A stretch of DNA of 64,000 nt, taken from positions 23,312,001-23,376,000 of the forward strand of contig OX485804.1 of the NCBI GenBank assembly GCA_950295325.1, in the 5' to 3' direction. Below, one piece after another: positions 34,020-44,334 of this stretch (position 1 is the first letter of the stretch; each line of letters starts with the position of its first letter). The stretch is from Polytrichum commune (lineage: Eukaryota; Streptophyta; Polytrichopsida; Polytrichales; Polytrichaceae). The notes below the pieces were generated by a model. It made no database searches. It saw only the letters and a list, made by a program, of their open reading frames with translations, and had not been told where the DNA came from. The position numbers were made by a program, and so were the translations under genes.

Positions 34020-34145
34020 AACCCAAGGCAGTCATATAACACACATGAGTCATATAAGACATGGTAGTCATATAACACACAGGAGTCATATAACACATGG
34101 CAGTCATATAACACACGGGAGTCATATAACACATGGAAGTCATAT
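34020..34145. repeat. ~18-bp tandem repeat AGTCATATAACACATGG
   Basis: About six to seven units of an ~18-bp repeat built on AGTCATATAACACA. It lies just upstream of the transposase gene start. Confidence 0.8.
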
Positions 34146-36010
34146 ATTGATGGTAATTGAATAATTATTTATGATGTCCCTAAGTTTACACAGAATTCAA
34201 GGAAATTCAAAAAGTTGAAGCCCAAACTATATTGGGTTATGAAACTTACGCCCATAACCAGATTTACCCTCTTTTCTTTTGAGCATTAAATTTAGGGATA
34301 AGTTTTCATAATCTCATTTAGATATTCTAAATTTGAGTACTTAACAAAAATTCCGATTCAACCCGAGCTGACTTTTCACCTTGTTTGCCTAATTTTAAGC
34401 GGCCCCTAAATATATCGTAATCGATTCGGCCTGATTCATATACCCCAGTTATACGTAAGTGTGGTGAAGCCCATACTTTTTTGGGTAAAAGTAATTTCAA
34501 TGGGGCCCTAAGTTAATTCCATTAATTAAAATTTAGGGTTAATTAGGCATACTGGATATAAAAATTGAGTATTGTAATTACTGAGATTCCATTTTTATAA
34601 TTTATGAAAATCTCTCTCTCTCTCTCCCTCCCTCCCTCCCTCTCCCTCTCCCTCTCTCCCCCTCTACCTCCCTCTCTCCCCCTCTACCTCCCTCCCTCCC
34701 TCTCCCTCTCCCTCCCCTCCCTCCCCGCGCTCTCTCCCTTCCTCGGACATCTGTCCTGTATCGCCGACTCTGTCTGTCTCCCTCCCTCCCCCCCCCCGCC
34801 TCCCCTCCCTCCCCGCGCTCTCTCCCTTCCTCCACGGCCATCTAACCTGTATCGCCGAACACCTAAAGCTCTCGCCTTCTACCAGATTCGAATTCGGCAG
34901 TGCTGTTTGAAGGATTCCGGTGCAGTGTTGGGTTCGGAGCATCAGGTAAGTGTAGGGTTCGGTGCTGCTTGAAGGATTCCGGTTCAGTGTTGGGTTCGGA
35001 GCATCAGAGCCATGTAGGGTTCGGTGCAGTGCTGGGTTCGGTGCTTGAAGGATTCGGTTAACTTTTTGGGTTTGGTGATGCTTGAAGGATTCGGTGCCAC
35101 AACCAAGTTCGGAGCTGGAGATAAGTGTTGGGTCCGTTTCTAAGTTAAAGGATTCGGTGCAGTGCTCACAAGGAGCATCAGACAAGTGTTGGGTCCGTTT
35201 CAAAATTGATTATGCAGTGCTCACAAGGAGATTCGGTGCAGTGCTGGGTTCGGTGCTCTATTCGGACAGTGGCTACTCGGTGTTGTATCGGTGTGTGGGT
35301 GCCCTTGTGAGACTGCATGAAGTGTCTCTAGTTTCGGCCACAGCTAAGTTCGGTTCAGTAAAGGTTCGGTGCTGGGTTCGCTGCAGTGTCCTCCATTCTT
35401 CTACTTCGGTGCAGATCCGGTGCTGGGTGCACTTTGATCCTTCGGTGGTGGGTGTACTTCCATCCTATGCTCTGATCGGTGTGTGGATACTTCGGTGCTA
35501 GGTCTACCCGGCAGCACCTCTTAACTTTTTGGGTTGAGGGTACCCCTAATTTGGACACTAAATCTCTCTCTCTTTTCGGATTCTCTCTCTCTTCAAGATT
35601 GAGAGGGAGGGCTCTCCCTCTGACTACCCTTTTCTCTCACTCTCAAAGGTTGTGCACTCTCTCATCTCCAAGGCTAAGATTTTAGGTTAAATATTAATAC
35701 TTCAAAAATCTCAAAACTTGTACTTTGAAAGACGACATGTAAATTGTGTAATGATCAATCCTAATTCGGACACTAAATCTGGTTTCGGAGTGGATTCCTC
35801 TGGATGGCTCATACTAATACCCCACACACACAAAGTAATACAAAGAGGAGAAATGTGAGCTCACTTGAATTCGCAACTTCCGTGTCGTTCAGTTGTGGAG
35901 GTGCTGGTTGTTCAACACCTCCTCCGCTCACATGTAGCTGGAACAGCAGCAATGGGGACAGCATTATTGTCCTCAATTAACACTAATGTGCATTTGGGTA
36001 TTGTAGAATC
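34146..36010. promoter_or_regulatory. bidirectional intergenic region of the CACTA element
   Basis: Separates the two divergent genes. It contains a 230-bp pyrimidine tract (34,608-34,838, CTCTCTCC/CCTCCCTC units with a duplicated GCGCTCTCTCCCTTCCTC). Next, 34,890-35,530 is filled with short degenerate repeats of GGGTTCGGTGC, GAAGGATTCGG and GGAGCATCAG. Further CT-rich leader sequence lies at 35,560-35,680. Open frames here are artefacts of the repeats. No TATA box was assigned. Confidence 0.5.
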
Positions 36011-38279
36011 ATGGAGGAGGAAATTCCGGAGTATGAGAGGATGCGGAAGAAAAACATCAAGGCCAACAACCAGAAGCTGTGGGAACTGGGTCTGTCACCG
36101 ATTGGGACTTCTCATTTCAAGAGGCCTGAGGACCTCGGGTATGTATGACCAAACCCTAATACAACGGACCTGCTACAGCTAGGGTTGCTTATGCATTTTG
36201 AAACTTTTAAGAGTCCTTGTAGTCATAAATTGCATACAACTTGCTGAAGACATGACTGTTTGCAGTCATAGTTCAGAATATTATGACTCACTGTAGTCAT
36301 ACTTTAAGGTCATTATGACACAGTCCAGTCACATTTTTGTGTGTATGACTCTTCCCAGTCCTAAAAATATTGTAACTTCTTCCCACATCCATGTTCTTGT
36401 GCATCGGATGTGGCTTCTATTGGTTTTCTATGATCGTGCATTTATGATCATGTATATGAACAATGTTTTTGTTTGATATCACATAATGAATGAATAATTC
36501 CTGACTACCCAACAGTCCAGAGTTACCAAATTTGAAAGGGAATTATGTATGTGTATGTGTATGTGTTGACAATGTGTATGTGTTGTCAACTTAGCAATAG
36601 GTTCTAACAATAACAATGGAATCCTGAACATAGTTCCAGTAATAGACAATCAATTTCAATTTTTATTTTCAGCCAATCTCATTACATGTTGTGAACAATT
36701 TCATGATTGTGATTCCTCCCAGTCATACTAATTTTCACCCACATGACTCATTTGAGTCATGTTTCAGCATTGGCATGTGTTGGAGTCACAATTTTTGTGA
36801 GATGTAATATCCGTCTAATAACCCCCGCTCGTACTGAACAGTGTGGTTCCCGCGACTTCCACCAAAAATACCGAAATGAACAATGTACTAGTCAATTTAA
36901 TAACAAAAATAGCTAATCTGCCTGATGGCATGCAAGTGGAAGTATTTCGCACAATTGCTAGTTTCCCGGCAATTTCATTGCCGGTTTTGGATATGACTTC
37001 GAATGAGGTTGCGCGTGTTTTTGAGAGTAGCCGTGGCGTGCCTGTGGGAGAGCCGGGCCCATCTCTAGAGCAGGGTGGTGGCTGGGGTGTGACCACTCGA
37101 GCGAAGGGAAAAAAACAACTTCCTGAAACGGACCTCGATGATGACGAGGACGAAGAGGACGAAGAGGAGACTTCTGAGGACGAGCGGCCCAAACCAAGTA
37201 GGCGGAAGGTAAAAACATACATCTCCGTAGTTTCTTGCATTTGCTTCCGCATTCAGTCGTTCACGTTATATGACTATAGGTAATCATATGACTTTGTCCA
37301 GTCATATTATGTAACTTAGTGCAGTTATGTAGGGTGACTCCATGCAGTTATATAGTGTATTGTACGTTTGGGTGTGTAGGGAAATGCAAATGAACCCAGG
37401 TCATGGCCGTTGCAATCTAGCGGAAAGAAGGGCAAGGCGGTCGATGAGGAGGATATCCTGCTGTCCCAAGACATGCAAGATACTCTTCGGGCTTGCGAGA
37501 TGGACGCCGATGATGCATCGGCGGACAGCGAGGAGGAAGAGGATGGCGCAGGGCATCGTAACGAGCTCCTTAACGAGTTGGAGCTCCGGGAAGTAAGCAT
37601 TTTGCGGCGTATGGCTCAAAAAGGAGCCGATCCGACACAACTTCGCGAGAAGGTGCGTTGCTTTGGCCGGACGGCAGAGGTTCAAGGCGACGACGGAAAC
37701 GCGTGGCATCGACAGTCGAAGTTGAAGAACCTTAGGCGGTCCTTGAAGAAAAGTGACGAGCTGCACACTTCTAGTGGTGGTCAGCGTTTGTGGGTCGACG
37801 TCGACGAGGCCGGGTGCCCGACAGGGATACACAAGCCTGATTGGCTGACGCGACTACGCGGGTACTCTCGCGACCTCGACTGGAGCGTCGACAACTTCAG
37901 GGCACACCCACGGCCCTTGTTGTTGGCGATTAAAGACAAAATGGCCGCACAGTTCGAGTACCGTGGTGGACTCGGAGACGTGCCAGAAGATGTTTTTTTT
38001 TAGATGTTGCGCCAACAGATGCGGATTCGCAGGTCGAACATGAAGAAACTCATAGAGAGTTGTGGCCCGCTCCCACCGTATGTGAAGAAGGCGCACGTCG
38101 ACAACTTCAAGCGCTTAATTGCCCGGACGGACAAAATCGCGGAAGCTACGCGCATGAAAGCCGCACGGCAGACCGTGCAGACCTTGTCGTATTTTGGAAG
38201 GTCCGAGGGGGAGGTGCGCTCTAGACTGGTAAGTGATTTTGTGTGCAAGTCATTCAAACATAAATAGGTGACAACCTAC

Positions 38280-38520
38280 AGTCATACAATTCAGTCATAT
38301 AATGAATGATATCACTTTACATAGTCATATCGTGAGTCATATGGCCATACATAGTCACATGTGACCTGAATATGACTTCACCTAGTCATATTGTGAGTCA
38401 TATGACTTCACCTAGTCATATGTTGAGTAATATGACTTCAGGTAGTCATATTATGAGTAATATGACTTTAGCTAGTCATATTCTGAGTCATATGACTTTA
38501 CCTAGTCATATTTAGTATGT
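38280..38520. repeat. TATGACT/AGTCATA motif cluster in accessory-gene intron
   Basis: About ten inverted pairs of the 7-bp motif, many in units of ~33 bp such as AGTCATATGACTTCACCT. Similar clusters fill 39,300-39,480 and 40,460-40,740. In En/Spm elements short motifs of this kind bind TNPA, but those are subterminal; here they also crowd the introns. Confidence 0.8.
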
Positions 38521-40454
38521 TTACGTATTTTTCATGGATCCACAGTTGCTCCTTTCATAGGCCGCAGATTTAGAGCGGCCCCTGACGCAGCTGGAGGTGG
38601 AGACCGAGCTAGCAACACCCGGGAAATCAGGACGGGGCCGGTCATCGTCGTCCAGAGGGCCACTCCCAAATGCAAGAGCGGGAGATAGAGCCCTCTTTGT
38701 TACGCGGAGCAAGCTGCACGACTTCCAGGATAGTATGAAGGGGGAGATGGAAGATGTGAAGGCTATGGTGAAGTAGCTGCTGCTGGAGGTGCAGAAGCGA
38801 ACGACGGCCACGGACATGGAACCACCAGCCACGGTGGAAGCGGGAGTCGACGTGATCCAAGTAACCGCCGAAAAGGTTGCGTCTGTATACCCTCTAGTAC
38901 TCACTTCGAGTACATGTATGGAACACCTTTGCTTCAGCAATGTTGTATGTCATGCATGAAGATCGTTCACTAATACACGCCTCATGTGGATCATTAGAAC
39001 ATGCAGGCAACTGGGAAGTCGGCGGAATCCGGGCATACTGGGTCGACTGCGGCATTGGAGCCCCTGCGTAACACCCTAGTAGATATGGGTTGCCAACCCG
39101 TAATTCAAAAGAAGAAACCCATAGCCAAGAAGAAGAAGGGCGAAGCAGAGAAGCTATTGGCGGAACGCGATGCACGGCCTACCCGGCGTGCAATGGCTCG
39201 ACAGAAAGAGATTGGCATTCATGTCATATGCACATTATACTTGTTAGATAGTTATACTTACGTGCAAGCTTTATGTCTTTAATTTGGCCTCAACATTGGA
39301 TAGTCATATGACTATGTCACATAATATGACTGTAGGCAGTCATATAATATGACTTTAGGCAGTCATGTTATACGACTATAGGCGGTCATACTATATGACT
39401 CACTGCAGTCATAAAACATGAGAAGTAGCAGTCATATAACATGACATGAGGTTATCACAAGCAGTCATGTATGACAGGGCCGAGTCATAATCTAACGCTA
39501 GAGTGTTACTGGGTCGTGGCCTTCCAGGTTATGACGGTTGGAGCGAGTCAGGATCAACCCGTGGACTTGCAGGAGGACGAGGACCATGAGGAGCCTGCGA
39601 CGAAGAGGCCGGCAAAACGGGCACATAAAGGAGGCAGTCCACAGAAGAAGAAGAAGAAGGTTGGCAATGCTCTGAAAATCCAGCCGTTAGCTGCGAAGGT
39701 CCCCTCGGTAAAAATGTCGGACTCCGGGCGTAGGAAAATTATAGTGTTGAATGTTGTAGGACTTCTTTGCGATATCAGACCTCTGCACGATAGGAGAGAG
39801 TGGGGCCCGGATCTAGTGATCCACCACGCAAAGGACCTGAATGTAAAAATCAAAAAAAGAACCGACTGCGACAAGTTTTTGTCGATGTTGTTATCTAATT
39901 TTGATGTCGGGATATGGTCCCCCGTAGAGCAGAACGTACTAGAGGTTGTAGGTGCATTTCTTGCATCGGGAACGACAGCTCAATGGAGCTTTCTGTGGGG
40001 GAGGATTTACCCCCTCCAGAACCCAATAAGAGACCTCCGCAATCTATTTGATATGATTCCGGACCCCACGCACAGTTCAACACGATGTCTCCAAATCGAT
40101 TGGGATACAACGGCGACAGCGCGTTCCCCCCCCCCTCAAATGTCCTAAACTTTCCGCAATGGGATCCCCTAAACCCCAACGATGACTTCCTCCGCAGAAT
40201 CTACGGGCCATTCGAAGCATTGGCCCGCAAGCAATCCGATATTGAATATTGCTTGGTGTATCTGACCAAGGAGGTCCATCTAGCGTCGGTACCTGCGAAC
40301 CTGGTAGGTTCATCGACACAGGTAAGCTGCTCTTGGATATTTTTTGTTTCTATTTGGTTCTCACTCCAATCGCAAACAAGGAAAATGCTGATAACATATG
40401 TCTGCATAGGTATGTCACTCCACGAAGTAATATGAGGACCCTAGGTGAATATGT

Positions 40455-40745
40455 AACTTATTATGGTCATACAATATGACTATGTCCAGTCATATGACTA
40501 TGGTCAGTCATAGGAAATATGACTATGGTCAGTCATAGGAAATATGACTATGTTCATTCATATGACTATGGCTACTTATGGGTTGTATGACTATGTTCAG
40601 TCATATGACTATGGCTACTCATGGGTTGTATGACTATATCCAGTCATATGACTATGGTCAGTTATAGGTCGTAATTATATTACTCATTGTTGTCATATCT
40701 GATGACTACGGTGCATTATATGAGTATGTCCTGTCATATTATGCA
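40455..40745. repeat. TATGACT/AGTCATA motif cluster, second intron
   Basis: Repeated ~30-bp units containing CAGTCATATGACTATGG, with a few mutated copies. Confidence 0.8.
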
Positions 40746-41222
40746 ATCGTAGCCTAGTGTGAGGTCATATATTGAGTATTGAAGCTCCAGTAACTCTATG
40801 CGGATTGTTTTGATTGTTGATAATTACGTTTTCTACTGCAGACACAAGCAGAAGAGGTCACTCTCGTATTGTCAGAGACGGCTAATGCGTTGGTGGAGGA
40901 TGCACCCTTGCCGTTGGCCACGAGGTCCAATGTCAAATTGTTTGACTTGGACGAGGAGAACAAGGCCAAGGCGAACGTAGTGGCGCAAAGCATCATCGTG
41001 AGCCTTGCAGGAGGCTCACTCCACGGGCGCCTCATTGAGGAGGGCAACATATCAGTTTGCGTATCCTCAATCGAGCCGGGAGCAAAGTCCGTGTTGTTGT
41101 ACGAGGGCCACAACGACGACGATCCTCCGATGCTGCGTCTGGGCGATGCACTGAAGTCCATCACCAAGTGGCTTGTGGAAGCATTGAAGGCTATCCCGCC
41201 GGAACCTCAACAAACCACTTAG

Positions 41223-42011
41223 ATTTCGGTAGTTTACGCATTTAGGGATCATGTAGGAAAGATGAACACATTTGGATATCCTTGGAGACATGGACTACAT
41301 AATATCGTTCAAGTTATTGAAATTTATCTGCTCAATTTGTGTGCTCAATTTCTTATTTGGCTCAGTCATGTAGCACATTACTTGAATGTATCGTCATTGC
41401 TTGGAATGTGCCACGAAATATGACTGACATTCAGAATTGCAAGTAATACGAATCTAACTCAATACAGTTACAACAACGCACAAAGAACTACGCAATGTGA
41501 CTCTCCATCTACGCGAATATCACTCCATCATGTCACATTGTGCATCGCATGTTATTAAGAATATGACTACCACACGTCATATAATAATGTCATCCCCGCA
41601 GGAAATATGACCAACGCCCCAAAAAACATGACTACAAGCAGTAAAAAAACTAGCAGTCACATTCCACGTGGCCTGCCACGTCGGCAAAATTATGACACAT
41701 GCAAGTCATATTACACGTCAGCAAAAAACATGACTACATGGAGTCACATGCCACGTCGGTTTGGTATTTTTTCTGCCCGGGCAGGTCAAAAAAGAGCACA
41801 GACTCCAAGGCTAGTCAAGGTATGCCCCACGTGCAGTGGGGATCGTAGACTCTGTCCTTTTATACGCCTCCACAACCGTATATATTCATATGACTCATGT
41901 CCGAAGCGACTCGTCGGTAATGACTAGACCAGTCACCGCGTGCGTCATCCTCATCCGGAGCCTCGTCAATCATATTTTGGGATTTTATGACTTAAGGCAG
42001 TCATAAATTAC
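41223..42011. other. CACTA right subterminal region
   Basis: Non-coding; scattered ATGACT/AGTCA motifs increase toward the right end. Confidence 0.6.
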
Positions 42012-42040
42012 AGTCACAAAATACCCAATCTGTTGTAGTG
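42012..42040. repeat. CACTA right terminal inverted repeat
   Basis: Ends ...CAATCTGTTGTAGTG; exact reverse complement of the left end. Confidence 0.92.
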
Positions 42041-42754
42041 ATTGTTTCCCCTCCCCTCCACTTCTTTCCATGACCAAATGTTGTCCCAATTGAGCTAATA
42101 CCAAACATAGACTCAACAATGAACTTGACTGTGGGGGTGTAAACAATCATGAAGTAAGAAAGACAATCTTAACTTTGCACAATTTGAATTCGCTAATCAT
42201 CTTGCACTCATATACTTTGACTAAACATAGAATCTCATCTATCCAACTTAAAATTTCAACACCCTTTAGGCTTCTTGTTGATTCATCTCAAATGACATTT
42301 AGAAGACTGATGTAGAGTCTTTAAAAGACTCTTAACTTCGGTGTCAACTTAACAATAGGAACCTCCATACTACATATTGTTTTAGAACTTGTATGTTGGA
42401 TGAGTGAGAGACACGTTCATATTCAATAAATTCCCCCCTTCCATTGGATCCGCTTGACTTGCATATCTCACTTGAGCAACAAAAATACAAGATTGGAGAT
42501 TTAAACAAGAAAAAACCGATTGTGCGAGAGGGCTTATGTAATCATGACAAATTAGTTTCACTTAGTGGCAAGTTGGAGTTAAAGTTTGAGCGTTTTTGAA
42601 GATTTCATGAGAAGGGACTTAATCCCTACCTAGTTAGTACCTCCCGACTAATTAGCAATCCCAACCTAACTACCTACTAGCAACCTAGGCCTACTTCTAC
42701 TATAATGTAGTCCACTCTTGAGCCACTTAGCCCTGATTATTCTCGGGAAGCTAG

Positions 42755-43109
42755 CTACATTAAATATGATATTTAGTGTCACCAATTCTAATTGTCTTGC
42801 TCAACACTAACCTGCGGTGTCGTGTCACCAACACTAAATGTTAACCCCACATTATTTGTCATTCCTTGTAAATGTTTTGGGGGATTATAGATTTGCAGCG
42901 TCGCGATTACTTTCACTTACCAAGTGATTTTTCATCCAAATTCCAATCTTCCGTGACAATATTTCATCACAAGTTGCTGACAAGAGAAGGTAAGGTTTTG
43001 GCCAACGGATGAACTCATCCATCATCCATGACAATATTCGTAAACCTATTTATGAGACGTGTCATCCAAAAAACTACCATAGTGACATTAAAACATCATA
43101 TGACACTAA
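42755..43109 (+). mobile_element. dispersed element family R, copy 3 (best preserved)
   Basis: Begins CTACATTAAATATGATATTT followed by AGTGTCACCAATTCTAATTG, contains GTGTCACCAACACTAAATG, and ends near CATATGACACTAA. The near-palindromic terminus (TAAATATGATATTTA) is shared with family M. Confidence 0.7.
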
Positions 43110-43889
43110 TGCCCCCTCCCCATCTGACTTTAGCTAAGCCTAAAGCTTGGTTCTAAGAACACGGTCTTCACACCATCGACATTATCTAGTGCCGAGCCTA
43201 GTTGACAAATGACGTGGCATGTTTAAAAGTGGAGGTTTTAATCCTCAAGCACTGACCGACCTTCCCATCGGTAAGTAGACATGAGGTAAGAATGTAGGAC
43301 CTTTAAAAGTGTCGCCTCCCGCCTTTGTCATTGGTTGCTTTTAGTCTTAGCTACGAGGGCACGAGGAGCTTCATTAACAAAAACCGATGGTAAGATAGAT
43401 GAGTAATAAGGCATTTGGGGATGGGACAAAAACTACCCAACATTCATTGCTTGGTAGATAAAAAAAAAATGACCATGTGCGAAAGCTACTTAACTAAAAC
43501 CTACTCACCAATCTCCAGAGCAAGTTCTTGTAGCCGGTGCATTGGGATAGCCAGACGCCTCCGCAATAACCGAAGGAACTTTACCTGGTTTTTAGGAAAG
43601 ACTTTCGTTATTTGGTGGGGAGGGGGCATTATAAATATCATATCTAGTGTAACCAACTACTAAACCCGGCATTCCCGGCACACATATCTCGGTAACCCAT
43701 GCCCTCGTACAAGCCCATCTCCTCCGTCATGGCCCGCCCCACCCATCTAGGTGGCAGCCAATGAGGACCACCGAGGCCCTTGGATGACCTTGGTGGATGG
43801 ACGGCCCAGATGCACCATGCCTGCGACCACATAAGGTCCATTCTGAGAGACACAGTGGAGCTGAGGCTACACTAGAGCTCATCCTACGT
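43110..43889. other. no gene seen upstream of peroxidase 1
   Basis: Short frames without domain signals. TATCATATCTAGTGTAACC near 43,637 looks like a stray family R end. Confidence 0.5.
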
Positions 43890-44334
43890 ATTGGTCAATG
43901 CTTGGGAGTCTGTCAGCAGGACCGTAGGTCACCATAGCTCATCCTCAATCATCATCAATCGGCATTAGCGGAAGCACGCCGCCGGAAGCAGGCTGATCAG
44001 TTGCTCCCCAATTTCACTCTCACTCCTCGGCAGCCATAACAGTAATTAAGATCAGGATCATCGAACAGCCGCGTCCGCGCGAGGAATCCTCTGGGAAGTT
44101 CGTTAGCTTGGCCTCGTCACTAGCTAGCTGCAGCACAAAGGAACTCCTGCATGCTTGGAATTCGCAGCGTCATTCCCCTTGCCACCAGCGATCATGAGTA
44201 TTTATAAGACTAGGTGCCAGACCCTCAAATTCAAATTCACTTCCAAACCTACCTGAAGCACACAGAGAGGATCGATCGAATCCACTTGTGAAAAAAGGTT
44301 AGGCCAGTGGGATCATCGATCAGGTGGGTTCACG
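43890..44334 (+). promoter_or_regulatory. promoter and 5' leader of peroxidase 1
   Basis: A TATA-like TATTTATAAG lies at 44,199-44,208, followed by ACTAGGTGCCAG and a ~125-nt leader. The leader ends GATCAGGTGGGTTCACG before the ATG. The leader, the TATA position and an upstream 20-bp block (ATTGGTCAATGCTTGGGAGT, 43,890-43,909) are conserved upstream of peroxidase 2. Confidence 0.7.

Larger units (their letters stand above)
36011..41222 (+). pseudogene. CACTA accessory (TNPA-position) protein with NIF/FCP1-like domain
   Basis: A split gene. Exons by splice sites and phase: 36,011-36,138 (starts MEEEIPEYERMRKKNIKAN), 36,842-37,208, 37,380-38,228, 38,561-~38,875, 39,007-~39,210, 39,528-40,321, 40,842-41,222. 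The product is acidic and Lys-rich, with a TQLEVETELATPGKSGRGRS segment usual in CACTA accessory proteins and a C-terminal exon with GDALKSITKWL. The sixth exon encodes an HAD/NIF-like fold: KIIVLNVVGLLCDI, RTDCDKFLSML, FDVGIWSPVEQNVLEVVGAFL, then SPNRLGYNGDSAF after a frameshift near 40,080. The catalytic Asp of the DxDx(T/G) motif is absent. In-frame TAG at 38,001-38,003 and 38,774-38,776. Confidence 0.7.
28002..42040. mobile_element. CACTA (En/Spm-type) DNA transposon with two divergent genes
   Basis: A 14.0-kb element bounded by perfect 29-bp inverted repeats starting CACTACAACAGATTGGGTAT at 28,002 and ending in its complement at 42,040. The minus-strand gene (28,657-33,896) encodes tnp2-type transposase and the plus-strand gene (36,011-41,222) an accessory protein; they are transcribed away from each other. 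The ends and introns are packed with TATGACT/AGTCATA motifs. No 3-bp target duplication is visible (GAC left, ATT right). Both genes carry stops or frameshifts, so it is probably not autonomous now. Confidence 0.9.

Noticed and set aside
34604-35203. Long open frames on both strands in the CACTA intergenic region
   Set aside because: They are translations of CT-rich and GGTTCGG-type repeats, not genes.
38280-40745. Regularly spaced motifs resembling a CRISPR array
   Set aside because: Repeat units are short and degenerate, lie in introns of a plant transposon, and the spacers are themselves variants of the same motif.
27999-42043. 3-bp target duplication of the CACTA element
   Set aside because: GAC on the left and ATT on the right do not match; none is claimed despite perfect inverted repeats.
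43644-43853. 69-codon minus-strand open frame upstream of peroxidase 1
   Set aside because: No recognisable domain; the region looks like ordinary flanking DNA.
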